Below, piece by piece: positions 21,421 to 31,124 of a DNA stretch of 64,000 nt (its first letter is position 1; each line of letters opens with the position of its first letter). A model generated the notes under the pieces. The model saw only the letters and a program-made list of their open reading frames with translations, was not told the DNA's origin and ran no database searches. The DNA is from Paracraurococcus ruber (GTDB lineage: Bacteria; Pseudomonadota; Alphaproteobacteria; Acetobacterales; Acetobacteraceae): assembly GCF_004353985.1 (NCBI RefSeq), contig NZ_SMOA01000004.1, forward strand, positions 31,855-95,854, read 5' to 3'. A program made the translations under genes and the position numbers.

Positions 21421-21813
21421 TCCGGACCCGGCTGCCCGGGGCAGGTGCTCCGGCCAGTGGGTGGACTGCACCGCGCGGGCTCCTGGCACATTCCGCGCAG
21501 CGCCGGTTTGCCGGGCATCCAGGACCTGCGGACCGCCGCGATGCGGCGCCGCGGCCAGGACTGAAATCCGGCCGCTCAAGCGGCTTGATTGCAGCGCGGC
21601 GGCACGGTCCGATCCGCCGGTGCCGAGCCCGCTGCGGGCAACCGCGCACATACGCATTCCAGCGGCAGCCCTTTCCCATCCGAGCCACGACCCGGGCAGC
21701 ATCGCCAGCCGGCCCCGCTGCGGCCATGTGCTGGACGCTCGCTGACTGCGTTCACCCGTCGGCCCACCCAGGGCTGGGGCGGCCCGCCGCCGCGCCGGCC
21801 CGGTGGCGGGCCG
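21421..21813. other. 393-base convergent intergenic region
   Basis: It lies between the cupin (plus) and the MFS pump (minus). No credible gene. The only structure I noted is a short hairpin GCCGCT-CA-AGCGGC at 21571-21584 followed by TTGATT, which might serve as a weak terminator for the cupin. The rest is featureless GC-rich sequence. Confidence 0.4.
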
Positions 21814-23268
21814 CTATTCCGCCGGCAGCCGCTTCGCCGTCGGCACGGCCAGGTGGCCGCTGACGGTCGCCCCCGCATCCGGTGCCAGCCGGGCGAAGAA
21901 GGGCGCGGATGCCGCCACCACCGCGCCGGCCACCAGGAAGGCCACGCCGAAATCCGGCACCGCCAGGGCATGCCGGCCGGCCATCAGCGCACTCGCCTCC
22001 AGCGTCGTCGTTGCCAGCACGACGCCGAGCGCGGGCGCCAATTGCTGCGCGGTGCCGGAGAAGCTGGTGGCGGCCGAAAGCCGCGCCTGCGGCACATCGG
22101 CGAAAGCGAGCGTGTTCAGCGAGGTGAATTGCAGGCTGCGGAACAGCCCGCCCAGCGCCAGCAGGCCGAAGATCACCGGCAAGGGCCAGGCCGGCGTGAA
22201 GAAGGCGGCGACGGCAACGCCCGCCGCCGACAGCAACGCCGTGCCGATCAGCACCGTGCGGAAGCCGAAGCGTCGCAGGATGGGCCGCGCCAGCGGCTTC
22301 ATCGCCAGCGCGCCGAGCGCCGTGGCGAAGGACACCAGTCCCGCCTCGGACGCCGATTTCCCGAAGCCCACCTGCAGCAGCATCGGCACCAGGAAGGGCG
22401 TGGCGCCGGCGCCGATGCGGAACAGGCTGCCCGCCAGGGTGGACTGGTTGAAGGTCTCGATCCGCAGCAGCGAGAGATCGAGGGCCGGCCGCTCCGCCAC
22501 CCGGCAATGCCGCACCGCCGCCCAGCCGAACATGAGGCCGAGGACGAGCCCGGCCTGCGACATGCCCTCCGGCACCACGCCGCGGCCGATCGTCTCCAGC
22601 CCGAACATGAACAGCGCCAGCGCGGTGCCCAGCAGGAACAGGCCGAGCCGGTCCGGCGGGCCCGGATTGCCGGGCGGCACGGCGGGGATCTTCCAGGCCA
22701 CCAGCAGCAGGCCGAGCGCGCCGATCGGGACATTGATCAGGAAGACGCTGCGCCAGCCGAAGGCATCGGTCAGGAAGCCGCCAAGCGGCGGGCCGCTGAT
22801 CGGCCCGATCATCGCCGGCATGGTCAGCCAGGCCATGGCGCCCAGCATCTCCTCCTTCCGGATCTGCCGCAGCAGCAGCAGGCGGGCAACCGGCACCATC
22901 ATGGCGCCGCCGACGCCCTGCAGGACGCGGGCGCCGATCAGTTCCGGCACGCCGGTCGCGCGACCGCACAGGACGGAGGCGGTGGTGAACACGACGATTG
23001 CCGCCATGAAGACCCGCTTGGCGCCGAACCGGTCCGCCACCCAGCCGGAAACCGGGATGAAGACCGTCAGCGCGACGAGGTAGGCGGTGATGGCGGCGCC
23101 CAGCCGCGCCGGCTCCACCGCCAGGTCCCGCGCCATGGCCGGCAGGGCGGTGGTCACCGCGCTGCTGTCCAGGTTCTGCATGAACAAGGCGCTGGCGACG
23201 ATGGCGGCGACCAGGCGGGGGTCGGCCTTGCGGGGCTGGGCGGGATCCGCCCCGCCGATGGTGGTCAT
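21814..23268 (-). CDS. MFS drug:H+ antiporter, DHA2 (EmrB/QacA-like) family
   Basis: 484 residues with about 14 hydrophobic segments, as in DHA2 carriers. The DHA2 signature appears in TM1 (LFMQNLDSSAVTTALPAMAR, residues 28-47); the MFS loop motif is SGWVADRFGAKRVF; motif C lies in MIGPISGPPLGGFLTDAFGWR. It probably exports small toxic molecules in exchange for protons. It is a single gene: the quinone oxidoreductase upstream on the same strand is 273 bases away, with a GC hairpin in between. Substrate unknown. Confidence 0.93.
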   Translation of the reverse strand: MTTIGGADPAQPRKADPRLVAAIVASALFMQNLDSSAVTTALPAMARDLAVEPARLGAAITAYLVALTVFIPVSGWVADRFGAKRVFMAAIVVFTTASVLCGRATGVPELIGARVLQGVGGAMMVPVARLLLLRQIRKEEMLGAMAWLTMPAMIGPISGPPLGGFLTDAFGWRSVFLINVPIGALGLLLVAWKIPAVPPGNPGPPDRLGLFLLGTALALFMFGLETIGRGVVPEGMSQAGLVLGLMFGWAAVRHCRVAERPALDLSLLRIETFNQSTLAGSLFRIGAGATPFLVPMLLQVGFGKSASEAGLVSFATALGALAMKPLARPILRRFGFRTVLIGTALLSAAGVAVAAFFTPAWPLPVIFGLLALGGLFRSLQFTSLNTLAFADVPQARLSAATSFSGTAQQLAPALGVVLATTTLEASALMAGRHALAVPDFGVAFLVAGAVVAASAPFFARLAPDAGATVSGHLAVPTAKRLPAE

Positions 23269-23509
23269 GCGACCAAACTAGTCCCATGGCGGCGCGCCGG
23301 GAACGGCCGCGGCGCCGATGCCGCATTGCAAATCGGTCAGCCCGGCACCGGTGGCGGGATGGACACCGCCCCTCCAGGAACCACCCAGCCGGGGCCACAG
23401 GCGAGGCCCCGGACCCCGGCGAGAGTCCGATTGCCTCGGGCAAGGCCCCGTCGGTGGCGACCACCTGGGTCGGTCCGGGCCACGGCGGTGGCCCGGTGGG
23501 GGGGAGCGC

Positions 23510-23528
23510 GAGGGGGCAGAGCCCCCTC
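23510..23528. repeat. GAGGGGGC-AGA-GCCCCCTC hairpin
   Basis: Perfect 8-bp stem, 3-base loop, 13 bases past the stop of the quinone oxidoreductase (minus strand) and in front of the MFS gene. It is one copy of a GC hairpin form recurring near 11248, 40753, 57422 and 61892. Confidence 0.6.
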
Positions 23529-23541
23529 CGTGCCCCCTGCG

Positions 23542-24546
23542 TCACGCCTCGCCGGGCCGCAGCACCACGCGGCCGATCGCCTGGCGCCCGCGCACCTCCG
23601 CCATCGCTTCGCGGAAGCCGGAGAGCGGGAAGCTCGCATGCACCTCGGGCTGCAATTTCCCTTCGGCCCACCAGGCGACCAGCCGCTGCCACAATCCCCG
23701 GGCGCGTGGCGCATGCAGCGCGCGGTTGTCGCCGGGCGACCAGCCGACATAGGTCCCCCAGTTGAGCCCGGCGACCGCGATGTTCTTCAGCAGCAGCAGG
23801 TTGATCGGCAAGGTCGGGATGCCGCCGGCGGCGAAGCCGACCGTCACCAGGGTCCCGCCATCGGCCAGGCAGCGCAGGTTGTCGTCGAAGACCGGACCGC
23901 CCAGCGTGTCCAGCACCGCCGCGACCCCTGCGCCGCCCGTCGCCTCGCGCACCGCCTCGCGGAAGGGCGCGGCGCTGTCCAGCACCAGGTCGGCGCCGCG
24001 CGACTCCGGCACATGGCGCTTGGCCGCGCCGCAGCGGGCGATGACCCGGGCGCCGAGCGCCTTCGCCACCTCCACCCCCGCCAGGCCGACGCCCGCCGCG
24101 GCGCCATGCACCAGCACCCAGTCATGGGCCGCCAGCCGCGCCCGCCAGATCAGGGCGCTGGCCGCGGTGGGGTAGCTGATCGGCATGGCGACGGCGGGCG
24201 AGAGCGGCAATCCGTCCGGGATGGGCACCACATGGATGGCATCCGCGACGGCCTGTTCCGCCAGCCCGCCCCAGTCCAGCACGGCGAAGACGCGGGTGCC
24301 CGGCGGCAGCGGGTCCGGCACGTCGGGGGCGCTTTCCAGCACCGTGCCGGCCACCTCCGTGCCCGGCACGAAAGGCAGCGGCGGCTTGCGCTGATACTTG
24401 CCGGCGACGACGAGCTGGGTGGCGAAGGACACGCCGGCCGCCTCCACCCGGATCGCCACGCCGCCCGGCCGCAGCGGCGGCGGCGGGATGTCCTTCAGCT
24501 CCAGCGCATCGAATTCGCGCCAGCTCTCGCAGACCAGGGCACGCAT
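23542..24546 (-). CDS. Zinc-independent NADPH:quinone oxidoreductase (MDR superfamily)
   Basis: 334 residues. A medium-chain dehydrogenase/reductase without the structural or catalytic zinc cysteines: PLPFVPGTEVAGTVLESAPD, then the cofactor-binding run VLVHGAAAGVGLAGVEVAKALG (about 139-160) and DTLGGPVFDDNLRCLADGGT. Such enzymes reduce quinones or enoyl groups with NADPH. The start MRALVCESWREF follows GGGAAGGGGAAGGGA; another in-frame start 8 codons earlier is less likely. It is divergent from the CoA transferase gene with a 64-base gap, so the two may share a control region. Confidence 0.9.
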   Translation of the reverse strand: MRALVCESWREFDALELKDIPPPPLRPGGVAIRVEAAGVSFATQLVVAGKYQRKPPLPFVPGTEVAGTVLESAPDVPDPLPPGTRVFAVLDWGGLAEQAVADAIHVVPIPDGLPLSPAVAMPISYPTAASALIWRARLAAHDWVLVHGAAAGVGLAGVEVAKALGARVIARCGAAKRHVPESRGADLVLDSAAPFREAVREATGGAGVAAVLDTLGGPVFDDNLRCLADGGTLVTVGFAAGGIPTLPINLLLLKNIAVAGLNWGTYVGWSPGDNRALHAPRARGLWQRLVAWWAEGKLQPEVHASFPLSGFREAMAEVRGRQAIGRVVLRPGEA

Positions 24547-24610
24547 GCGGTCCCTTCCCCTTCCCGCCATTCCCGGCAGGATAGGCGCGACGCGTCAGGA
24601 GGAAACAGCC

Positions 24611-25741
24611 ATGGCCGACCGGCCCGAGCCCTACCGGGGCCTCTTCGTCCTGGATGCCAGCCAGGGCATCGCCGGGCCCTATTGCGCCAGCCTGCTGGCC
24701 GCCTGCGGCGCTACCGTCGTGAAGGTGGAACCGCCGGCAGGCGACTGGTCCCGCGGCCTTTCGACGCGGGAAGGGACGCAGAGCGTGATGCATGTCGCCT
24801 TCAACCGCGGCAAGCGCAGCGTGGTGCTGGACCTGCAGACCGAGGCCGGGCGCGCCGCCATGGCGCGGCTGGCGGCGCGCGCCGATGTGATGCTGGAAGC
24901 CTTCCGGCCGGGCGTCGCCAAGCGGCTCGGCCTGGTGCCGGAGGCGGGGAAGGACGATGTCGTGTTCCTCTCCATCTCCGGCTTCGGCCAGCAGGGCCCG
25001 AATGCCGAGCGGCCGGCGACCGATGGCGTGGTCCAGGCCTATAGCGGCCTCGTCTCGCTCAACCTCGGGATGGACGGCATCCCGCACCGCACCGGCCAGG
25101 TGATGGTGGTGGACATGACGACGGGTCTGTCGGCGATGATCGCGGTGCAGGCGGCGCTGGCCGAGCAGGCACGCGACCGTGCCGCCGGCGCTGCGCCGCG
25201 CCGGCGGGTGCTGGATGTCTCGCTGATGCAGAGCGCCGCGGCGCTCATGGCCTTCAATGTCGCCGAGGCCGGGCTGCTCGGCCGCGTCCCGCCGCTGTCG
25301 AACGTGCCGGCCGGGACCTACCAGGGCAGCGATGGCCGCTGGTTCATGGTGGCCTTCCTGCGGGAGGCGGAATGGGTGCAGTTCTGTGGCGTGGCGGGCC
25401 GGCCCGACCTGGCCGCCGACCCGCGCTTCGACAGCTTCCCCAAGCGCGCCGAGCACCGGGAGGCGCTGCTGCCCGTGCTGCGCGAGACCTTCGCGCGGGA
25501 ACCAGCCACGGCCTGGACCGAGCGCTTCAAGGCGGCGCGCATGCTCTGCGATATGGTGAACTCGCCGCTCGACTGGCTGGCCGACCCGCATGCCGAGGCG
25601 GTGGAGGCCGCCATCCCGCTGGCGCAGCCTGGCCTCGGCACCCTGCCCTTCCCGCGCCTGCCCGGCCTCGGCCCCTGGAGCGTGCCGGCGCCGGCGCTGG
25701 GCGAGCATACCGAGGCGGTGCTGCAGGAGATGGGGCTGTGA
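24611..25741 (+). CDS. CaiB/BaiF family class III CoA transferase
   Basis: 376 residues. It transfers CoA between acyl-CoA and a free carboxylate through an Asp-anchored anhydride. Family features: VLDASQGIAGPYCASLLAACGATVVKVEPP at the start, FNRGKRSVVLDLQT, EAFRPGVAKRLGL, and VVDMTTGLSA, where the Asp is the likely catalytic residue. A strong AGGAGG lies 7 bases before the ATG. The M20 hydrolase follows after 25 bases and the TPR protein after that, so an operon with a catabolic role is likely. The acyl group cannot be deduced. Confidence 0.92.
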   Translation: MADRPEPYRGLFVLDASQGIAGPYCASLLAACGATVVKVEPPAGDWSRGLSTREGTQSVMHVAFNRGKRSVVLDLQTEAGRAAMARLAARADVMLEAFRPGVAKRLGLVPEAGKDDVVFLSISGFGQQGPNAERPATDGVVQAYSGLVSLNLGMDGIPHRTGQVMVVDMTTGLSAMIAVQAALAEQARDRAAGAAPRRRVLDVSLMQSAAALMAFNVAEAGLLGRVPPLSNVPAGTYQGSDGRWFMVAFLREAEWVQFCGVAGRPDLAADPRFDSFPKRAEHREALLPVLRETFAREPATAWTERFKAARMLCDMVNSPLDWLADPHAEAVEAAIPLAQPGLGTLPFPRLPGLGPWSVPAPALGEHTEAVLQEMGL

Positions 25742-25766
25742 CCGACGCCCGTCCGGGAAGCCGGGC

Positions 25767-27038
25767 ATGACCCTCGGGGAGGCCGTCGCCGCCCAGGCGC
25801 CACTGGCGCAGCGGCTGCTGGACGGCCTCGCCGCCCTCGGCGCCGACCCGCCCGGCATCACGCGGGATGCCTATGGACGCGGCGAGAACGCGGCGCACGC
25901 GCTGGTCGCCGAGGCCGGCGAGGCGCTCGGGCTGGTCGCCGCCACGGATGCCGGCGCCAACCTGTCGCTGCGCTGGCCCGGCTCCGACCCGGCGGCCAAG
26001 CCCATCCTCATCGGCTCGCATCTCGACAGCGTGGTGCAGGGCGGCAATTTCGACGGGGCCGCGGGCGTGGTGGCGGGACTCGCCGCCGTTGCGGCGCTGC
26101 AGGCCGCCGGCATCCACCCGCGCTGCGGCATCGAAGTGCTGGCGCTGCGCTGCGAGGAGGCGGTGTGGTTCGGCCTTGGCCTTATCGGCTCGCGCTGCCT
26201 GCTGGCCCGGCTGCCGCCCGGCGCGCTGGACCTGCGCCATGCCCGCACCGGCCTGACGCTGGCCGAGAGCATCGCGGCCTGCGGCGGTGATCCGCGACGC
26301 ATCGCCGCGGGAACGCCGCTGCGCGACCCCGCGACGCTCGGCGCCTATCTGGAGGTGCATATCGAGCAGGCGCCGCAGCTGGTGGAGGCCGGGGCGCCGG
26401 TCGCGCTCTGCCTCGCCAATCCCGGCAATGTCCGCCATCCCTTCATCCGCATCACCGGGGAGGACGCGCATACCGGCCTGCCGCACCGCTTCCGCCGCGA
26501 CGCCGCGCTGGCCGGCGCCGACCTGGCGCTGGAACTCGAAAAGCTCTGGCTCGCGGAGGAGGCGGCGGGCCGCCCGATGGCCGTCACCATCGGCCGCCTC
26601 CACACGCCGGCGGAGCGGCACAGCCTGACCATGGTCTCGGGCCGGTTCGAGCTCAGCCTCGACCTGCGCGCCTATGCGGCGGACCACCTGGCAGCGCTGG
26701 AGGCGCGGCTGGCCGGCATCGTCGCCGAGGTGGCCGCGCGCCGCGGCGTGCGGATCGACCTCGGCGCGCGCAGCGCCGCCGCGCCCGGGCGCATGGATCC
26801 CGCCATCCTGGAGGGCTTCGCCGCCGCCGCGGCGCGGGCCGGGCTGCCGGCGCCGCGCCTGAACAGCCCCGGCAGCCATGACGCCAACAACTTCGCCGCC
26901 GCCGGCGTACCGACGGGCATGCTGCTGGCCAGGAACCGTAACGGCAGCCACAACCCCGACGAAGCCATGGAGACCGGGGACCTGATGGCGTCGGTCTCCG
27001 TCCTCACGCACTGGCTGGCCGAGCGCGCCGGCGAATAG
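25767..27038 (+). CDS. M20-family N-carbamoyl-L-amino-acid hydrolase / allantoate amidohydrolase
   Basis: 423 residues. A di-zinc amidohydrolase that removes a carbamoyl (ureido) group. Metal ligands can be followed: His in IGSHLDSVVQGGNFDG, Asp in the same block, a Glu pair in CEEAVWFG, His in YLEVHIEQAPQL and His in SPGSHDANNFAA. The lid domain contains NPGNVRHPFIRITGEDAHTG. The CEEAVWF and SPGSHDA versions differ slightly from the usual EEGVRF and SGAGHDA, so the exact substrate is open. The start MTLGEAVAAQAPLAQRLLDG was chosen because upstream residues overlap the CoA transferase. Hydantoinase subunits encoded 7 kb downstream would give compatible substrates. Confidence 0.88.
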   Translation: MTLGEAVAAQAPLAQRLLDGLAALGADPPGITRDAYGRGENAAHALVAEAGEALGLVAATDAGANLSLRWPGSDPAAKPILIGSHLDSVVQGGNFDGAAGVVAGLAAVAALQAAGIHPRCGIEVLALRCEEAVWFGLGLIGSRCLLARLPPGALDLRHARTGLTLAESIAACGGDPRRIAAGTPLRDPATLGAYLEVHIEQAPQLVEAGAPVALCLANPGNVRHPFIRITGEDAHTGLPHRFRRDAALAGADLALELEKLWLAEEAAGRPMAVTIGRLHTPAERHSLTMVSGRFELSLDLRAYAADHLAALEARLAGIVAEVAARRGVRIDLGARSAAAPGRMDPAILEGFAAAAARAGLPAPRLNSPGSHDANNFAAAGVPTGMLLARNRNGSHNPDEAMETGDLMASVSVLTHWLAERAGE

Positions 27039-27051
27039 GGAGCCTCGATCC

Positions 27052-28404
27052 ATGCAGCAGGATGCCCAGGGCCATCCCATCAGCACCGACAGCCCGCAGG
27101 CCGCGCGGGCCTTCGACCATGTCATCGAGGGCTTCCTGCGCTACCGGTTCGACACCAGCCAGCGACAGAAGGCGCTGCTCGCCGCCGACGCCGAATTCGG
27201 CCTGGCGAAGGCGCTGCAGGCGGCCTTCCTGCTGCTCGGCTACAAGCAGGCCTTCATCCCGATGGCGCGGGACGCGCTGGCCAGCGCCGCGCGGCTGACC
27301 GAACGCGCCACGCCGCGCGAGCAGGCGCATGTCGCCGCCCTATCGGCCTGGGCGGAGGGCGAGACGGGCCGCGCCCTCGCGGTGTGGGAGCAGATCCTGG
27401 CCGAGCATCCGCGCGACATCCTGGCCTTCCGCCTGCACCATTTCACCGCCTTCTGGCAGGGCGCGCCGGAACGGATGCTGGCCTCGGTCGAAGGCGTGCT
27501 GCCGCGCTGGGGCAAGGAATTGCCGGGCTATGGCAGCGTTCTGGCCTGCCGCAGCTTCGCCAACGAGGAATGCGGCAACTACACCATCGCCGAGGCCGCC
27601 GGGCGCGACGCCATCGCGCTCGACCCCGGCGATCTCTGGGCGGCGCATGCCGTCGCGCATGTGCTGGAGATGCAGGGCCGCCGGTCCGAGGGCATCGCCT
27701 GGATCCAGTCGCTGGAGCCGCACTGGGAAGGCGGCAACAACATCATGCACCACCTCTGGTGGCATCGGGCGATGTACCACCTGGAACAGCGCGACTTCGA
27801 CGCGGTGCTCGCGCTCTACGACACGCGGTTCCGCAAGCTGGACAGCCCGGTGACGCAGGCGCAGCCCGATCTCTACATCGACGTGCAGAACGCCGCCTCC
27901 ATGCTGTTCCGCCTGTCGCTGCATGGCGTGCCGGCGGGCGCGCGCTGGGAGGAATTGGCGGACAAGGCGGAAGCGCGGATCGGCGACACGCTGTCGGCCT
28001 TCACCCTGCCGCACTGGATGATGGCGCTGTGCGGGGCGGGCCGCTGGGATGCGGCGGAGCGGATGCTGGCCGCGCTGCGCGACGCGGCCCGCGCCAATGC
28101 CGGCGGCAACGCCGCGCTGGTCGCGCACTACGCCCTGCCGGTCAGCGAGGCGGTGCTGCGCCACGCCCGCGGCGACTTCGCCGGCGCGGTCGCCGCCATG
28201 CGCCCCGCTTTGCAGGGAATGTACCGGCTCGGCGGCAGCCATGCGCAGCAGGACGTGCTGGAGCAGCTGTTCCTGCACAGCGCCGTGAAGGCCGGCCTTG
28301 CCGGCGATGCGCGGATGCTTCTGGAACGCGTGGCGGGGCGACATCCGGTGCCGCCCGAGCGCCGCATCGGCTATGTCGAGGCCGCCCGCGGCATCGCGCA
28401 CTGA
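27052..28404 (+). CDS. TTC38-family tetratricopeptide repeat protein
   Basis: 450 residues, cytoplasmic, with no signal peptide. The whole protein is made of TPR-like helical pairs, for example AHVAALSAWAEGETGRALAVW, FRLHHFTAFWQGAPERMLAS and AHAVAHVLEMQGRRSEGIAWI; the conserved NNIMHHLWWHRAMYHLE block is typical of the TTC38 family. Function in bacteria is unknown; a scaffold or cofactor-handling role is only a guess. It begins 13 bases after the M20 hydrolase, after AGGGAG, and is therefore the third gene of the same unit. Confidence 0.9.
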   Translation: MQQDAQGHPISTDSPQAARAFDHVIEGFLRYRFDTSQRQKALLAADAEFGLAKALQAAFLLLGYKQAFIPMARDALASAARLTERATPREQAHVAALSAWAEGETGRALAVWEQILAEHPRDILAFRLHHFTAFWQGAPERMLASVEGVLPRWGKELPGYGSVLACRSFANEECGNYTIAEAAGRDAIALDPGDLWAAHAVAHVLEMQGRRSEGIAWIQSLEPHWEGGNNIMHHLWWHRAMYHLEQRDFDAVLALYDTRFRKLDSPVTQAQPDLYIDVQNAASMLFRLSLHGVPAGARWEELADKAEARIGDTLSAFTLPHWMMALCGAGRWDAAERMLAALRDAARANAGGNAALVAHYALPVSEAVLRHARGDFAGAVAAMRPALQGMYRLGGSHAQQDVLEQLFLHSAVKAGLAGDARMLLERVAGRHPVPPERRIGYVEAARGIAH

Positions 28405-28477
28405 GCGGGGCACAGGATCAGGGGCGCCGGAGCATGGCGCTTCGGCACCGCGGGCGGCATCGCCGCGTTGCCGTCGC

Positions 28478-29710
28478 ATGCTCCAGGACGCCACCATTTG
28501 GCCGGCCCCGAGGCTGGCCGGCACCGCCACCGCGCTCCCCCCGCCACCCATCCCCGCCTGCCGCGCCTGGGCGGCGGGCTATGGCGGCGCTCGCGGCCCG
28601 CTGCTCGACCTGACGCAATCCGTCCCCGGCGTCGCGCCGCCACAGGATTTGCTGCAACGCCTGGCCGCCGCCGCGGCCGACCCCGCCACCGCCGGCTATG
28701 GCCCGCTGGAGGGCGAGGCGCCGCTGCGCGCGGCGCTGGCGGCGGAGATGCGCGGGATCTATGGCGGCGACATCGCGGCGGACGACCTGCGCATCACCGC
28801 CGGCGCCAATATCGGCTTCACCCTGGCGATGAGCGTGCTGACCGCCCCGGGCGATGCCGTGCTGATCCCCGCGCCCTGGTTCTTCAACCACCGGATGGCG
28901 CTCGCGCTGCGCGGGGTGGAGGCGGTGCCGCTGCCCTGCCGGGCCGAGGACGGCTTCCTGCCGGACCCGGAGCGCGCGGCGGCGCTGCTCGGCCCGCGGG
29001 TGCGCGCCATCCTGCTGGTCACGCCGAACAACCCGACCGGCGCCGCGATTCCGGCGGCGCTGCTCGGCCGCTTCGCCGAGCTCTGCCGCGCACGTGGCCT
29101 ATGGCTGGTGCTGGACGAGACCTATCGCGACTTCCTGCCCGACCCGCTGCCGGCAGGCGGGCGGGCGGAGGCCGGCAGCCGGGCCCCGGGCGCCCTTCCC
29201 GCGCCGCATCGGCTGCTCCGCCGGCCGGACTGGCGGGACTTCGTCGTCCAACTCTACTCCTTCTCCAAGGCCTATGGCCTGCCGGGGCACCGGATGGGCG
29301 CGCTGGCCGCCGGGCCGGCGATGCTGGCCGAATTCGTGAAGGCGGTGGACAACATCCAGATCTGCGCGCCGCGGCCGCCCCAGCTCGCGCTGGCCTGGGC
29401 CATCCCCGCGCTGCGCGCCTGGCGGGCGGAGAACCGCGCCCGCATGGCCGCGCGCGGCCGGGCCTTCCGCCAGGCCCTGGCCCGCGCGCCGGCCTGGCGG
29501 CTGGAGGCGGCCGGGGCGATGTTCGCCTGGCTGCGGGTGCCGGAAGACGGTCCGGACTCGGCCATGGTGGCGGAGCGCCTGGCGCGCGAGCGTGGCCTCG
29601 TCACCCTGCCTGGCGGCGCCTTCGGCCCCGGTGGCCAGCGGCATCTGCGGCTGGCCTTCGCCACGGTGGAGGCCGAGGCGATGCCGGATATCGTGGCGCG
29701 GCTCGGCTAG
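28478..29710 (+). CDS. Class I/II pyridoxal-phosphate aminotransferase
   Basis: 410 residues. Fold type I: ITAGANIGFTLAMSVL (cofactor phosphate region), LVTPNNPTGAAIP with the conserved Asn, VLDETYRDFLPD with the Asp that binds the pyridine nitrogen, and the Schiff-base Lys in YSFSKAYGLPGHRMG. Close relatives are annotated only as aminotransferases; the amino acid used is not clear. After the DETYRDF block the protein is about a dozen residues longer than I expect (DPLPAGGRAEAGSRAPGALP). The start is uncertain: MLQDATIWPAP at 28478 is the best ATG, while the frame opens 60 codons earlier inside the TPR gene. A 101-bp repeat begins at the base after its stop. Confidence 0.88.
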   Translation: MLQDATIWPAPRLAGTATALPPPPIPACRAWAAGYGGARGPLLDLTQSVPGVAPPQDLLQRLAAAAADPATAGYGPLEGEAPLRAALAAEMRGIYGGDIAADDLRITAGANIGFTLAMSVLTAPGDAVLIPAPWFFNHRMALALRGVEAVPLPCRAEDGFLPDPERAAALLGPRVRAILLVTPNNPTGAAIPAALLGRFAELCRARGLWLVLDETYRDFLPDPLPAGGRAEAGSRAPGALPAPHRLLRRPDWRDFVVQLYSFSKAYGLPGHRMGALAAGPAMLAEFVKAVDNIQICAPRPPQLALAWAIPALRAWRAENRARMAARGRAFRQALARAPAWRLEAAGAMFAWLRVPEDGPDSAMVAERLARERGLVTLPGGAFGPGGQRHLRLAFATVEAEAMPDIVARLG

Positions 29711-29811
29711 GGCAGATCCCGCTCAGGTGGGATCCCCTGGGCGGGTGAAGATGCCCGCAGAGTCAAATGACTGCAGCGGTTGCCGTGAGCCATGGCGAAC
29801 GGAAACCGCTC
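29711..29811 (+). repeat. 101-bp intergenic repeat, copy 1
   Basis: It matches 37855-37955 without gaps at 86 of 101 positions. Both copies begin GGCAGATCCCG and end with TGCCGTGAGCCATGGCGAAC plus a short tail. The first third can fold into a hairpin around CAGGTGGGATCCCCTG. This copy starts directly after the aminotransferase stop codon, so it forms the 3' end of that message. Confidence 0.85.
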
Positions 29812-30132
29812 CCGGGCGGGTCGCGGGGCGGCGTGAAGGCCGCGGCGCGTGAACCCGCCCTCAAGGCAACAGGCCGCGGCCTGCGGCTTCGCGCGAGCCG
29901 CATCAGGCCTTCGCTTGCAGGCCGGCTCCACGCGCCACGGCGCCTATGCTGATGGCCGTCGATCGTGACCAATCGACGGTCCCTCCCGATCGCCGGGCGG
30001 TTTGCGCCGCAACCCTTGGCGGCGCGGCCTAGGCCGCGGCGCCCGTCCAGACGCTCGGCATGGATGAAGCCTTCATGCCGCTGGTATCGGGCCGCGCCGC
30101 GATCCGCGCCGGTGCTGACCATCCCATGGTTG
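29812..30132. other. Non-coding remainder between the repeat and the FAA-hydrolase gene
   Basis: The genes on either side converge. Short open frames occur on both strands, but none has a domain, a good start or a family resemblance. I looked for transposase text because of the neighbouring repeat and found nothing secure. Together with the 101-bp repeat this makes a gap of about 420 bases. Confidence 0.4.
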
Positions 30133-30906
30133 TCAGGCAGGCGCATAGGCATTGGCCAGCGTCCCGATGCCCTCGATCGTCACCGCCACCTCCATGCCCG
30201 GCCGCATCGGCAGCGCCCCGACCGAGGTGCCGCAGGCGATGACGTCGCCCGGATGCAGCGTCATCTCCCGCGAGATCAGCGAGACGATCCGCGCCGGCGG
30301 CAGGATCATGTCGGCGCAGGGATAGTCCTGCCGCACCCGGCCGTTCAGCGCGACCTTGACCCGCAGCGCGGCCCAGTCGAGGCCGGTGGCGATCGCCGGC
30401 CCGATCGGGCCGAAGCCGTCGCAGCCCTTGGCCCGGGCCCATTGCGGGAAGGAGGCATCGGCGGTCAGCAGGTCGAGCGCGGTGACGTCGTTCACGCAGG
30501 TCAGGCCGAAGATGGCCGCTTCGGCCGTCGCCTCGTCGGCGTTCGAGACGGTGCGGCCGATGACCAGGCCGAGTTCGCCCTCGTACAGCACCTTGCCCGC
30601 ATAGCCGGCGGGCGGGCGGATCGCCTCGCCGGGGCCGATGACGCAGCGCGGGTTCTTCAGGAAGTACAGCGGGAATTCCGGGATGGCGTTGCCCTGCTTC
30701 TGCGCCGCCTCATGGAAATTGTTCCACAACCCGATGAATGCACCCGGGCGCAGCGGCGCCGTCAGGCGAATATCGGCCAGCGCGAGCCGCTCGCCGGTCG
30801 GTGTCGCGCCGGCGAAGAGATCCCCGGCATGGGCGGCGATCGCCTCGCCCTCCAGCACGCCGAAGCCTTCCGCATCGCCCCGCGCATAGCGCACCCAAAG
30901 GGCCAT
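30133..30906 (-). CDS. Fumarylacetoacetate-hydrolase-family protein (2-keto-4-pentenoate hydratase-like)
   Basis: 257 residues. The FAH catalytic core binds a divalent metal through acidic residues: VLYEGELGLVIGRTVSNADE (Glu-x-Glu), FGLTCVNDVTALDLL (Asp) and PGDVIACGTSVGALPMRPG near the end. Such enzymes hydrolyse or hydrate acyl-pyruvates in aromatic or sugar-acid breakdown. The ATG follows GGGAGAG. The SMP-30 lactonase gene lies 218 bases upstream on the same strand; a lactonase and an FAH-type enzyme are a common pair in sugar-acid catabolism, so a joint role is possible. Confidence 0.9.
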   Translation of the reverse strand: MALWVRYARGDAEGFGVLEGEAIAAHAGDLFAGATPTGERLALADIRLTAPLRPGAFIGLWNNFHEAAQKQGNAIPEFPLYFLKNPRCVIGPGEAIRPPAGYAGKVLYEGELGLVIGRTVSNADEATAEAAIFGLTCVNDVTALDLLTADASFPQWARAKGCDGFGPIGPAIATGLDWAALRVKVALNGRVRQDYPCADMILPPARIVSLISREMTLHPGDVIACGTSVGALPMRPGMEVAVTIEGIGTLANAYAPA

Positions 30907-31124
30907 CCCGCTCTCCCCTGTCCGTGCCGCGCGGCGCGCCGGGGCGCGGCCGGGGCGGCAAGTCTGCGGCGGGCGTCCTGCCGCAGGCCGGGCCCGCGCG
31001 CAACACGCGGCAGGGCAGGCCCACCTGCCTCGATGCCTGCGGCGAAACCGCCCCGGCGCGGCCAAGCCCTCCAAAGCGCGCGGGCCGTCGGCCCGGGCGT
31101 GGAAGGCCATGCCGCCGCATGCGC

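Noticed and set aside
29763..30152. Possible transposase remnant on the minus strand beside the 101-bp repeat
   Set aside because: 130 Arg-rich residues with no DDE or HUH motif and no terminal inverted repeats.
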